Source: Microvirga sp.
GTDB lineage: Bacteria; Pseudomonadota; Alphaproteobacteria; Rhizobiales; Beijerinckiaceae
Length of the DNA stretch: 45,257 nt
Direction of reading: 5' to 3'
NCBI RefSeq assembly: GCF_014699075.1
Contig: NZ_JACXAB010000034.1
Coordinates: 1 to 45,257, forward strand
A program made the translations under genes and the position numbers. Shown one piece after another: positions 15,225-23,706 of this stretch (its first letter is position 1; each line of letters begins with the position of its first letter). The notes beneath the pieces are model-generated. The model had not been told where the DNA came from, ran no database searches, and saw nothing but the letters and a program-made list of their open reading frames with translations.

Positions 15225-17219
15225 TCAGGACGACCTGCTCTTGAGCCGTTTCCTGACTTCCTCAACGACCTTGCCCGGCGTGATGCCGAAGTGCTCGTAC
15301 AGATCAGTCTCGGCTCCCGATGCGCCGAAGCCGCTCATCCCGATGAACCCTCCGTCCTCGCCGATGTAGCGGTCCCATCCCAGGCGGACGGCCGCCTCTA
15401 CCGCCACGCGTACGGTTCCCCTGCCGAGAACCTCCTTGCGGTACTCCGCGTCCTGAGCCTCGAACAGCTCCCACGAGGGCATCGACACCGCCGCCGTCGG
15501 GACCCCTTCCGACTCCAGTTGCCTGCGCGCCTCGACCGCGATGCCGACCTCGGATCCGGTCGCGAGCAGCGTCACCTGCCTGGGCCCGTTCCCGGCTTCC
15601 AGCAGCACGTAAGCGCCACGGCGTGATCGGTTCTCCCCTGAGCCGTCGGTGCGCACTGGCTCCAGGGGCTGGCGGGCGAAGATGAGGGATGACGGCCCGG
15701 CCCTGTTGGCAAGCGCGATCTCCCAGCACTCCGCCGCCTCCACGGCATCGGCCGGGCGAAGGACGAGCATGTTGGGGATGGCCCTCAGCGACGCCAGGTA
15801 TTCCACAGGTTGATGCGTCGGCCCGTTGCGGCCGATGCCGATGGAGTCGTGACTGAACACGAACGGAACCGGCAGGCCCATCATGGCAGCGAGCCGAAGC
15901 GTCGGGCGCATGTAGTCGGAGAACACGAGGTAGGTCACTCCGACGGGCACGATTCCGCCATGGGCCGCCATGCCGTTCTGCATCGCGCCCATGGCATGCT
16001 CGCGGATGCCATAGTGGACGTAGCGTCCGCCGTGGTCCGATGCCGTGAACGGTGCGAGCGCCCGCTTGTGCTTCGTCGCGCCCTCCAGGTCGGGCGCGCC
16101 CGAGATCAGTTCTGGGATGGCATCCGTCAAAAGGTCCACGATGTCGCCGGACAGCTTGATGCCGAACTCCGCCGACGGCTCCCGGGCGGCCCGCTCGCGG
16201 AGCGCCCGCAACGGTTCGTCCCAGCCGTCCGGCAGGCGTCCTTCCCGGAGTCGATCGAGGAGGCGACGCTTCTCGGAGGGCAACGCATCGACGCGGCTTT
16301 GCCACGCTTCGTACTCCGGCAGGCTCCGCCGACCGGCCTCGCGCCAGGCCTGCAACGTCTCCTCTGGGATCTCAAACGGCGCATGCGGCCAGCCGAGGTA
16401 TTGGCGGGCCGCATCGGCCCCTTCCCTGAAGATGCGTGCACTGTGCGCCGCGCGTGTCCCCTCGACCTGGGGCAACCCGCGGCCGATGACCGTCCTGCAT
16501 TGGATCATTGATGGGCGCGGATCTTTCTTGGCGAGGAGGATCGCCGCCGACACGGCATCGATGTCGTGACCGTCGACCTCCTGGACATGCCATCCGCTCA
16601 GCCGGAAGCGCGCGGCCATGTCATCGCTCAGGGCCAGGTCGATCACCCCGTCGTCTGTCATCCGGTTGTCGTCCCAGAGGAAGATAAGCCTTCCAAGCCC
16701 CAGGTGGCCGGTCAGCGAGATGACCTCCTGCCCCACGCCTTCCTGGAGGCAGCCGTCTCCGACGAAGGCATAGGTGTAATGATCGACGATATCCCGTCCG
16801 AGCCATTCGCGCAGGAACGCCTCGGCAAGCGCCATTCCGGCCGCGTTGGCGATGCCCTGGCCCAGGGGGCCCGTCGTGACCTCAATCCCGCAGCTCGGGT
16901 CGAACTCCGGATGGCCCTCGCAGTGGGATCCGAGCTCGCGGAAGCGCTTGATGTCGTCGAGGGTGATCTTCTCGTAGCCGCTCAGGTGCAGGAGGGAATA
17001 CAGCAGCATCGATCCGTGGCCGTTCGACTGGACGACGCGGTCGCGGTCGAACCACAAGGGGTCCTTCGGATTGAACTTGAGGTGACGCGTGAACAGGGCC
17101 GTCGCCGTATCGGCCGCGCCCAGTGGGGTTCCCGGATGCCCCTCTCCCACCCGCTCGATGGCGTCGATCGAGAGAAAGCGGATGGCATTCGCCATGGTGC
17201 GTGGATCGGTCATGTTCAT
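15225..17219 (-). CDS. transketolase (full-length)
   Basis: Single-chain transketolase, 664 residues. It transfers a two-carbon ketol unit using thiamine diphosphate. The ThDP-binding motif runs from GDGCLQEG to WDDNR. The His-rich sites GEGHPGTP and SNGHGSM and the catalytic Glu in YGIREHAMG are present. In the substrate motif the usual GEDGPTHQ reads GRNGPTHQ, so the Asp that controls acceptor stereochemistry in yeast (Asp477) is Asn. The gene is last in a leftward operon, 38 bp after the glycerate kinase gene, with GGAGG ten bases before the ATG. It is likely adapted to a non-standard, perhaps unphosphorylated, substrate such as hydroxypyruvate or a tetrulose. Confidence 0.92.
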   Translation of the reverse strand: MNMTDPRTMANAIRFLSIDAIERVGEGHPGTPLGAADTATALFTRHLKFNPKDPLWFDRDRVVQSNGHGSMLLYSLLHLSGYEKITLDDIKRFRELGSHCEGHPEFDPSCGIEVTTGPLGQGIANAAGMALAEAFLREWLGRDIVDHYTYAFVGDGCLQEGVGQEVISLTGHLGLGRLIFLWDDNRMTDDGVIDLALSDDMAARFRLSGWHVQEVDGHDIDAVSAAILLAKKDPRPSMIQCRTVIGRGLPQVEGTRAAHSARIFREGADAARQYLGWPHAPFEIPEETLQAWREAGRRSLPEYEAWQSRVDALPSEKRRLLDRLREGRLPDGWDEPLRALRERAAREPSAEFGIKLSGDIVDLLTDAIPELISGAPDLEGATKHKRALAPFTASDHGGRYVHYGIREHAMGAMQNGMAAHGGIVPVGVTYLVFSDYMRPTLRLAAMMGLPVPFVFSHDSIGIGRNGPTHQPVEYLASLRAIPNMLVLRPADAVEAAECWEIALANRAGPSSLIFARQPLEPVRTDGSGENRSRRGAYVLLEAGNGPRQVTLLATGSEVGIAVEARRQLESEGVPTAAVSMPSWELFEAQDAEYRKEVLGRGTVRVAVEAAVRLGWDRYIGEDGGFIGMSGFGASGAETDLYEHFGITPGKVVEEVRKRLKSRSS

Positions 17220-17257
17220 GATGTTGGTTCCTCCAAGCTAGGCTCCCCGGGGAGCTC

Positions 17258-18565
17258 TTATCGATTCAGTCCGTTCGAGGGCGGGGTTGGTCCGGCATCG
17301 GTGTCGGCCGCGATGAGGACGGCCCGGAAGTCATTCACGTTGGTGAGCGTCGGCCCCGTGACGACCGTGTCGCCGAGCGCCTCAAAGAAGCTATGCCCGT
17401 CGTTTGCGGTCAGGCTGTCATGCGGGTTCATTCCCATGGCCCATGCACGTCTCAGGCTGTCGGGCCCCCAATAGGCCCCCGCCACGTTTTCCGATCCGTC
17501 GACACCATCGGTATCACCCGCCAGGGCATGGATGCCGGGAGCGCCCTCCAGGCCCAGGCCCAGCGACAGCAGGAACTCGACATTGCGTCCGCCTCGTCCG
17601 TGTCTCCAAACCGTGACCGTCGTCTCGCCACCGGACAGCAGGACGCACGGTGTGGCGAAGGGCTGCCCCTTGCCCGCAACCTGACGGGCAAGCGCGGCCA
17701 TGACCTTTCCGACGTCTCTGGCTTCGCCCTCGATCGCATCGCCGAGGATGTAGGCAGGAAGTCCATGCTCCGCTGCGACCGAAGCCGCTGCCTCGAGCGC
17801 CATCTGAGGGGTTGCGATCATCCTGACCTCGGTGCGATCGAGACGTTCGTCGTTCGGCTTGATCGACTCGCCGCGCCCGCTGGTCAGGGCTTCCATGACC
17901 GCCGGTGCCGCCTCGATCCCGTAACGGTCCAGGATCGCGATGGCATCCTCGCAGGTGGTGGGGTCCAGCACCGTAGGTCCCGAGGCGATGTTGATCGGAT
18001 CGTCTCCCGGGACGTCCGAAATCAGGAGCGTCACCACCCTGGCTGGATGGCATGCCGCGCCCAACCGACCGCCCTTGATGGCGGAGAGGTGCCGGCGCAC
18101 GCAGTTCATCTCGCCGATGGTCGCCCCGCTCCTCAGCAGGGCCTTGTTGAGGGACTGCTTGTCCTCGAGCGTGATGCCAGACAGGGGCAGGGGCAGAAGC
18201 GCGGAGCCCCCGCCCGAGATCAGGCACACCACGAGATCGTCGGCCGTGAGCCCCTGAACCCGCTCGAGGATGCGGCGGGCGGCGGTCTCGCCCGCGGCGT
18301 CGGGTACGGGGTGGCTCGCCTCGACGACCTCAATACGGGTCGTTGGAACGCCGTGCCCGTAACGGGTCACGACCAGGCCCTCCAGCGGGCCGGGCCATGC
18401 CTCCTCGAATGCATGCGCCATGGACGCCGAGGCCTTGCCGCAGCCGACGACGATAGTGCGGCCCTTCGGCGGATCGGGCAGGAACGGCCTGACCCGCTGG
18501 GCCGGGTCCGCGGATGCCACGGCCGCTGCGAAGAGGGCATGCAGGACGCTGCGGGGATCGCTCAT
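17258..18565 (-). CDS. glycerate kinase (MOFRL family, glycerate 2-kinase type)
   Basis: Protein of 435 residues with the N-terminal DUF4147 domain and C-terminal MOFRL domain. The catalytic Lys lies in VGCGKASASM, the SGGGSALLPLP loop follows, and the C-terminal segments AGDTDGVDG and FFEALGDTVVTGPT match TtuD/GckA-type kinases. It converts D-glycerate plus ATP to 2-phosphoglycerate and so feeds lower glycolysis. The ATG at 18565 overlaps the stop of the upstream dehydrogenase (TGATG); a GTG one codon upstream would make a 4-bp overlap. The preceding reductase can supply its substrate from hydroxypyruvate. Confidence 0.92.
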   Translation of the reverse strand: MSDPRSVLHALFAAAVASADPAQRVRPFLPDPPKGRTIVVGCGKASASMAHAFEEAWPGPLEGLVVTRYGHGVPTTRIEVVEASHPVPDAAGETAARRILERVQGLTADDLVVCLISGGGSALLPLPLSGITLEDKQSLNKALLRSGATIGEMNCVRRHLSAIKGGRLGAACHPARVVTLLISDVPGDDPINIASGPTVLDPTTCEDAIAILDRYGIEAAPAVMEALTSGRGESIKPNDERLDRTEVRMIATPQMALEAAASVAAEHGLPAYILGDAIEGEARDVGKVMAALARQVAGKGQPFATPCVLLSGGETTVTVWRHGRGGRNVEFLLSLGLGLEGAPGIHALAGDTDGVDGSENVAGAYWGPDSLRRAWAMGMNPHDSLTANDGHSFFEALGDTVVTGPTLTNVNDFRAVLIAADTDAGPTPPSNGLNR

Positions 18566-19545
18566 CACGCGGCGACGCAGTTCCGGGGCGAGCCGGACCG
18601 GAACGCCTCGACGTTGTCGATGAGCTGGTCCGCCAGCGTCTGGATCGCCTCCTGGCTCGCCCAGGCGACATGCGGTGTCAGGATGAAGTTCGGTCGGGCA
18701 GCAAGCTTCATCAAAGGATGGTCGGCAGGTGGCGGCTCGCTCGTGACCACATCGAAGGCTGCCCCGCCGATCCGTCCGCTGTCCAGCGCCTCGGCCAACG
18801 CTTCCTCTTCCACCAGTCCGCCCCGCGCAGTGTTGATGAGCAGCGGGCGACGCTCCATCATGGCGAACTCCCGGTGCGAGATCATGTTCTGGGTCGATGG
18901 CATCAGCGGGCAGTGGAGCGTGATGATGTCACTGGTGCGGATGACCTCGTCGAAGGGGGTGTACAGCGGCCCCATCCCTTCCGTGCCCTTGTAGGTGGAA
19001 AAGAGAGTGCGCATGCCCAGCGCCCGCCCGATCTCCGCCACCGCCCGGCCCAGGACGCCGTCCCCCATGATCCCGAGCGTCGACCCCGCGAGATCACGGA
19101 TCGGATAATCGAAGAAGCAGAACTGCTGCGCTTCCTGCCAGCGGCCCCGGATGACCGCCTCCCGGTACGCGACGATGCTGCGCCTGAGGGCGAAGATCAG
19201 GGCGAAGGTGTGCTCCGGAACAGTATTGATCGCGTAGTTGCGGATGTTGGAGACGATGATCCCACGCTCGGCGCACGCCTTGAGATCGACGATGTTCGTC
19301 CCGGTGGCGGCCACGGCTATAAAACGGAGCTTCGGGGCCCCGAAGATGGCTTCCCGGTCGAGCGGCGCCTTGTTCGTGATGACAATCTCGGCATCCCGGA
19401 TGCGCTCGGCGACCTCATCCGGCGCGGTCCGCGGATGGACCGCCAGGGAATGGGGAAAGGCCATCTCCCTCAGACGGGTCTCAGGCGAGAGCGTGTCCCG
19501 GTCGAGAAACACGACATGGGGGTTATCCTGAGGATGTGGCATCAT
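18565..19545 (-). CDS. D-2-hydroxyacid dehydrogenase (glyoxylate/hydroxypyruvate reductase-like)
   Basis: NAD(P)-dependent D-isomer-specific 2-hydroxyacid dehydrogenase, 326 residues. The Rossmann motif reads GIMGDGVLGRAVA, and the catalytic triad is visible as Arg in NTARGGLV, Glu in TSEPPP and His in TPHVAWAS. It probably interconverts hydroxypyruvate and D-glycerate, given the glycerate kinase gene directly downstream. It is the first gene of the leftward operon, divergent from the LysR gene. There are two adjacent ATGs: GGGAG lies three bases before the first (19545) and six before the second (19542), so the second may be used. Confidence 0.9.
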   Translation of the reverse strand: MMPHPQDNPHVVFLDRDTLSPETRLREMAFPHSLAVHPRTAPDEVAERIRDAEIVITNKAPLDREAIFGAPKLRFIAVAATGTNIVDLKACAERGIIVSNIRNYAINTVPEHTFALIFALRRSIVAYREAVIRGRWQEAQQFCFFDYPIRDLAGSTLGIMGDGVLGRAVAEIGRALGMRTLFSTYKGTEGMGPLYTPFDEVIRTSDIITLHCPLMPSTQNMISHREFAMMERRPLLINTARGGLVEEEALAEALDSGRIGGAAFDVVTSEPPPADHPLMKLAARPNFILTPHVAWASQEAIQTLADQLIDNVEAFRSGSPRNCVAA

Positions 19546-19721
19546 CTTCTCCCTGCCATTTTATGGTTTTGCTGCTCGCGATCGATGGGGAGACCGGGGC
19601 GGCACCCGTCGGACCTTGCCCGCGCCGCCGTTCTGCGACGGTGGAAATCCATCCCGGGGCGCGTCGAAAGGCAAATGAATTCTTTACAAGGAACCGTGAA
19701 TGCGGCTCATGTTAGCGTGCT
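19546..19721. promoter_or_regulatory. divergent promoter region between the dehydrogenase operon and lysR
   Basis: A region of 176 bp carrying both promoters. Near the LysR start an ATTC-N15-GAAT dyad (about 19678-19700) and a repeated TGAAT are possible LysR contact sites. The evidence is weak and based on location, since LysR regulators usually bind the divergent region next to their own gene. Confidence 0.4.
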
Positions 19722-20618
19722 ATGTCCTTGAAAGTGCCCCTATCTTCGCTGCGCGTGTTCGAGGCTGCCGCTCGGCGGCGGTCGTTCCAGGCTGCCGCCA
19801 CGGAGCTGGGACTGACACCCAGCGCGGTGAGCCACGCCATCCGCAAGATGGAGGAGGCGCTCGGCGTCGTGCTGTTCGAGCGGGATGGCCGCGGGGTGCG
19901 CCCGAGCCCCGAGGGCGAGGCCCTGATGGGTCACACCGAACGGGCCTTTGAGGAACTGCGCCACGGGCTCGAGATGGTGTCCACGCGGGCCCCTCACCTG
20001 CTGCGTCTCCACTGCGCCCCGAGCTTCGCCACCCAGTGGCTCAGTCCGCGTCTTGCACGCTTCCTCTCCGAGAACTCCAAGATCGAGGTCCGGCTCTCGG
20101 CGGATACCAACTACACGCGCTTCGAGAATGACGAGTTCGACGCCGACATCATCTATGGCGTACCGCGGCAGGAAGGCCTCGTGGTCCTGCCCCTGGGCGA
20201 GGAAACGGTCACGCCGCTCTGCGCGCCCCAGTTGGCCGAGACCATCGCGTCCCCTGAGGACCTGCTCCAGTATCAACTGATCCAGAGCGACAACAAGCAG
20301 GTGCGTTGGCCCGCCTGGTTCGCCTTGAATGGCACGAACCTCCCGTCGTCCCTGCGCGGATCACGGTTCGACCGCAGCTTCCTGGCCATCGCGGCGGCAG
20401 CGGACGGGCTGGGCATCGCCCTGGAGTCCACACTCCTGGCCGAACGGGAGATCGTAAGCGGACGCCTCGTGGCGCCGCTCGCAAGCAAGACCAAGGACAT
20501 CCGCTACGTCGGCCACTACCTGGCATTCCCGAAGCCGTCCAGGCAACGAGCCCCGATCCAGGTCTTCGCGCAGTGGCTCGCGCATGAACTGGGCATCGAA
20601 CTCGTCCCCCTGCCTTGA
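19722..20618 (+). CDS. LysR family transcriptional regulator (GcvA-like)
   Basis: Regulator of 298 residues. The N-terminal winged HTH reads LSSLRVFEAAARRRSFQAAA and then LTPSAVSHAIRKMEEALGV. The C-terminal periplasmic-binding-like effector domain begins near residue 90 (LRLHCAPSFATQWL, a GcvA-subgroup feature). It lies between the leftward reductase-kinase-transketolase operon and the rightward SDR-transketolase-TRAP operon, so it probably controls both. The inducer would be the transported sugar acid or polyol, or a keto intermediate. Confidence 0.92.
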   Translation: MSLKVPLSSLRVFEAAARRRSFQAAATELGLTPSAVSHAIRKMEEALGVVLFERDGRGVRPSPEGEALMGHTERAFEELRHGLEMVSTRAPHLLRLHCAPSFATQWLSPRLARFLSENSKIEVRLSADTNYTRFENDEFDADIIYGVPRQEGLVVLPLGEETVTPLCAPQLAETIASPEDLLQYQLIQSDNKQVRWPAWFALNGTNLPSSLRGSRFDRSFLAIAAAADGLGIALESTLLAEREIVSGRLVAPLASKTKDIRYVGHYLAFPKPSRQRAPIQVFAQWLAHELGIELVPLP

Positions 20619-20638
20619 GCGCTGGGACATCACCAATG

Positions 20639-20686
20639 ATGAGCCAGATTCAAGATTTATTGCAAATAACTCGTTTGTTGGCTCAT
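20639..20686. promoter_or_regulatory. nested concentric palindrome upstream of the SDR-transketolase-TRAP operon
   Basis: An outer pair, ATGAGCCA (20639-20646) and TGGCTCAT (20679-20686), and an inner pair, TTATT (20657-20661) and AATAA (20665-20669), share nearly the same centre. The inner arms are AT-rich and the outer ones GC-rich. The long gap between arms argues against a simple terminator of lysR. It fits a LysR tetramer site or a promoter-proximal operator, about 215 bp before the SDR start. Confidence 0.5.
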
Positions 20687-20901
20687 TGAGCAGCGTGGTA
20701 CGACTGCCTCAACAAATAAGAATGTCTGGAGGAAGCGCGTGCCTGGAAAGGTTGGAACAGCCGGATAGAATATTGCTCCCCCTTGGAAGCGGGAGTGCGT
20801 GCAGCACCGTGTAGGGGTTGCTGCGACATCCGGGTTACCACACAGGCTACCGCCCTCCCATTGTCATTCCGCTCGATCCGGAGCGCCCTGGAGGAGGCCC
20901 A

Positions 20902-21651
20902 ATGTTACTCGCCGATAAAGTCTGCATCATCACCGGAGCCGCTTCCCAGCGCGGGATCGGTCGCGCGACGGCACGTCTCTTCAGCCAGCACGGCGGGCGC
21001 GTCGTGATCGTCGATCTCGATGACGGCCAGGCGAAGGCCGCCGCCGCCGATCTCGGCGAGGGGCATCTCGGCTTCGCCTGCGACGTCACGGACAAGCAGT
21101 CCTGTCTGGACGCCGCTGAGCGGGTTGTCGGCGAACTCGGCCGGATCGACGTGCTGGTCAACAACGCCGGCATCACGCAGCCGCTCAAGATCATGGACAT
21201 TGGGCCCGACAACTACGACGCTGTCCTGGATGTCAACCTGCGCGGCACGCTCTACATGAGCCAGGCCGTCATCCCGCAGATGCGCGAGCAGCACTCTGGC
21301 TCCATCGTGTGCATGTCGTCGGTGTCAGCGCAGCGCGGCGGCGGCATCTTCGGCGGTCCCCACTACAGCGCGGCGAAGGGCGGCGTGCTCGGCCTGGCCA
21401 AGGCCATGGCGCGCGAACTCGGCCCCGATATCGTCCGGGTGAATTCGATCACGCCCGGCCTCATCCAGACCGACATCACGGGCGGCAAGCTGACCGACGA
21501 GCTCAAGGTGGAGATCGCCAAGGGCATTCCGCTCGGCCGTCTCGGCGTCGCCGACGACGTGGCCAACGCCTGCCTGTTCCTTGCATCTGACCTGTCGTCC
21601 TACATCACCGGCGCCGTGATCGACGTTAACGGCGGCATGCTGATCCACTAA
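20902..21651 (+). CDS. SDR family NAD(P)-dependent dehydrogenase
   Basis: Classical short-chain dehydrogenase, 249 residues. The cofactor loop is TGAASQRGIG near residue 11. NNAG is near residue 88, the catalytic Ser is in MSSVSAQ, and Tyr and Lys are in HYSAAKGG. The C terminus IDVNGGMLI is typical. The ATG at 20902 follows GGAGGAGG by four bases; a longer reading upstream has no ribosome site. It is the first gene of the operon with the split transketolase. A plausible role is oxidation of a polyol or sugar acid to the ketose or keto acid that the transketolase cleaves. Confidence 0.9.
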   Translation: MLLADKVCIITGAASQRGIGRATARLFSQHGGRVVIVDLDDGQAKAAAADLGEGHLGFACDVTDKQSCLDAAERVVGELGRIDVLVNNAGITQPLKIMDIGPDNYDAVLDVNLRGTLYMSQAVIPQMREQHSGSIVCMSSVSAQRGGGIFGGPHYSAAKGGVLGLAKAMARELGPDIVRVNSITPGLIQTDITGGKLTDELKVEIAKGIPLGRLGVADDVANACLFLASDLSSYITGAVIDVNGGMLIH

Positions 21652-21700
21652 TCGGTGCCTGGGCGCCACCGGATTGCGCCCACCAACCCTGGAGAGATCG

Positions 21701-22576
21701 ATGACCACGAGCACCGGCGACGCTGGGCGGCAGGCGTCAAAGCCTCCCCTGTCCAACCTATCCCTTGCGGACCGCGCCTATCATATCCGCCGCCATGCCC
21801 TTCGCATGGGCGAGGTGCAGGGCCAGGGCTACATCGCGCAGGCCCTCGGCATCGCCGACGTCCTGGCTGTGTCCTACTTCCACGCGATGAACTATCGGCC
21901 CGAGGACCCCGAATGGGAGGAGCGTGACCGCTTCCTGCTCTCAATCGGCCATTACGCCATTGCCCTTTACGCAGCCTTGATCGAGGCCGGAATCATTCCG
22001 GAGGACGAGCTCGAGAGCTACGGTTCCGACGACAGCCGCCTGCCCATGTCGGGTATGGCCGCCTACACGCCGGGCATGGAGATCACCGGTGGATCTTTGG
22101 GCCATGGCCTCGGCCTTGCCGTCGGGTTCTGTCTTGGCCTGAAGCGCAAGCAATCGAAGTCCTTTGTCTACTGCCTGTTCTCCGACGGCGAACTGGGCGA
22201 AGGCTCCGTCTGGGAAGCCGCCTGGTCGGCCAGCCACTGGAAGCTCGACAACCTGATCGGCATCGTCGACGTCAACAACCAGCAGGCCGACGGCCCGGCC
22301 TCCGAGGTGACCGGCTTCGAGCCGCTCGCGGCCCGCTTCGAGGCGTTCGGCTGGCATGTGCAACGCGTCGACGGCAACGACATCGATGCTCTCGTCGAGG
22401 CCTTCGATGCGGCCCGCAATTCCACCGAACCGAAGCCGCGCATCGTGATTTGCGACACCAAAATGGCTAAGGGCGTCCCGTTCCTCGAGGAGCGCGAGCG
22501 CAACCACTTCCTGCGGGTCGAGCCACAGGAATGGCAGAAGGCCCTCGAACTGCTCGATGCCGGGAGGATATCATGA
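21701..22576 (+). CDS. transketolase, N-terminal subunit (ThDP-binding)
   Basis: Protein of 291 residues corresponding to the first third of transketolase. The ThDP-magnesium motif runs from SDGELGEGS to VDVNNQQADG, and GSLGHGLGLAVG is the usual glycine-rich loop. The first residue of the motif is Ser where many relatives have Gly. GGAGAG lies just before the ATG at 21701. The stop overlaps the start of the C-terminal subunit gene (ATGA), so the two are made together. Split transketolases of this type often act on unusual ketoses, for example apulose 4-phosphate in AptAB. Confidence 0.9.
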   Translation: MTTSTGDAGRQASKPPLSNLSLADRAYHIRRHALRMGEVQGQGYIAQALGIADVLAVSYFHAMNYRPEDPEWEERDRFLLSIGHYAIALYAALIEAGIIPEDELESYGSDDSRLPMSGMAAYTPGMEITGGSLGHGLGLAVGFCLGLKRKQSKSFVYCLFSDGELGEGSVWEAAWSASHWKLDNLIGIVDVNNQQADGPASEVTGFEPLAARFEAFGWHVQRVDGNDIDALVEAFDAARNSTEPKPRIVICDTKMAKGVPFLEERERNHFLRVEPQEWQKALELLDAGRIS

Positions 22577-23625
22577 GGCGCTCAAAGTACACACGCCCGG
22601 CCTGGCTCGGAGAGCAGGGCGAAGGCGGGCAGGGAACCGCGGACAAGCCGCGGCTCACCACCTCGGCGATGATCGCCTCGCTCGCAGGTGCCGACCAGCG
22701 CACGAATCCCGCTCCCTTCGGCAACGCCCTCGCGAAGCTTGCCGAGACCCGGCCCGAGATCGTCGGTCTGACGGCGGACCTGGCGAAGTACACAGACCTG
22801 CACGTCTTCGCGAAGGCCCATCCCGACCGCTTCTACCAGATGGGCATGGCGGAGCAGCTCCTGATCAGTGCCGCCGCCGGGATGGCGCGTGAGGGCTTCA
22901 TGCCGTTCGCGACGACTTACGCGGTGTTCGCGGCACGGCGGGCCTATGACTTCATCTGCATGGCGATCGCCGAGGAAAACCTCAACGTGAAGATCGTGTG
23001 CGCCCTGCCGGGCCTGACGACGGGCTACGGACCGAGCCATCAGGCGACGGAGGACATCGCGATCTTTCGGGGCATGCCCAACATCACCATTGTCGACCCC
23101 TGCGACGCGCACGAGATCGAGCAGGTGGTACCAGCCATCGCGGCGCATCAGGGCCCCGTCTACATGCGCCTTCTGCGCGGAAACGTGCCTCTCGTACTCG
23201 ACGAGTACGGTTACACGTTCGAGCTTGGGAAGGCCAAGATGCTGCGTGACGGCAACGACGTGCTGATCATCTCCTCGGGCCTGATGACCATGCGGGCACT
23301 CGAAGCGGCCAAGGCTCTTGGCGATGACAACGTCGACGTCGCGGTGCTGCACGTGCCCACGATCAAGCCGCTCGACGAGGCCACGATCCTGAAGGAGGCA
23401 TCGCGGACTGGACGCATGGTGGTTGTCGCGGAGAACCACACGATCGTCGGCGGATTGGGCGAGGCCGTTGCCGGCCTCCTCATGCGCTCGGGCGTGTTCC
23501 CGACCGCTTTCCGCCAGGTTGCCTTGCCCGACGAATTTCTCGATGCTGGCGCCCTGCCGACACTCCATGATCGTTACGGCATCTCCACCAAGGCCATGAC
23601 GGACAGCATCAAGGGCTGGCTTTGA
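22573..23625 (+). CDS. transketolase, C-terminal subunit
   Basis: Protein of 350 residues with the pyrimidine-binding and C-terminal domains. The catalytic Glu lies in MGMAEQLLISAAAGMA, and the substrate loop reads TTGYGPSHQATEDIA. The loop has Tyr where canonical transketolases have the Asp of GEDGPTHQ, so acceptor or donor specificity is probably changed. The first 40 residues (Lys/Gly/Glu-rich, GEQGEGGQG) are an extra N-terminal arm compared with the family. It is translationally coupled to the N-terminal subunit gene and followed, 81 bp on, by the TRAP transporter genes. Confidence 0.9.
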   Translation: MRRSKYTRPAWLGEQGEGGQGTADKPRLTTSAMIASLAGADQRTNPAPFGNALAKLAETRPEIVGLTADLAKYTDLHVFAKAHPDRFYQMGMAEQLLISAAAGMAREGFMPFATTYAVFAARRAYDFICMAIAEENLNVKIVCALPGLTTGYGPSHQATEDIAIFRGMPNITIVDPCDAHEIEQVVPAIAAHQGPVYMRLLRGNVPLVLDEYGYTFELGKAKMLRDGNDVLIISSGLMTMRALEAAKALGDDNVDVAVLHVPTIKPLDEATILKEASRTGRMVVVAENHTIVGGLGEAVAGLLMRSGVFPTAFRQVALPDEFLDAGALPTLHDRYGISTKAMTDSIKGWL

Positions 23626-23706
23626 GCAAGACGTAGCTGACCAGCCTGATTCCTCACAACGACCAAAAAGCCCGGCCAACGGGCATCATCCAGAAGGAAA
23701 ACGCTT

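Noticed and set aside
17393..19731. Long plus-strand frames opposite the glycerate kinase and dehydrogenase genes
   Set aside because: They are antisense to genes with complete catalytic motifs and lack family features of their own.
22582..23679. Minus-strand frame of 365 codons opposite the split transketolase
   Set aside because: Shadow of the coding strand; no domain is recognisable.
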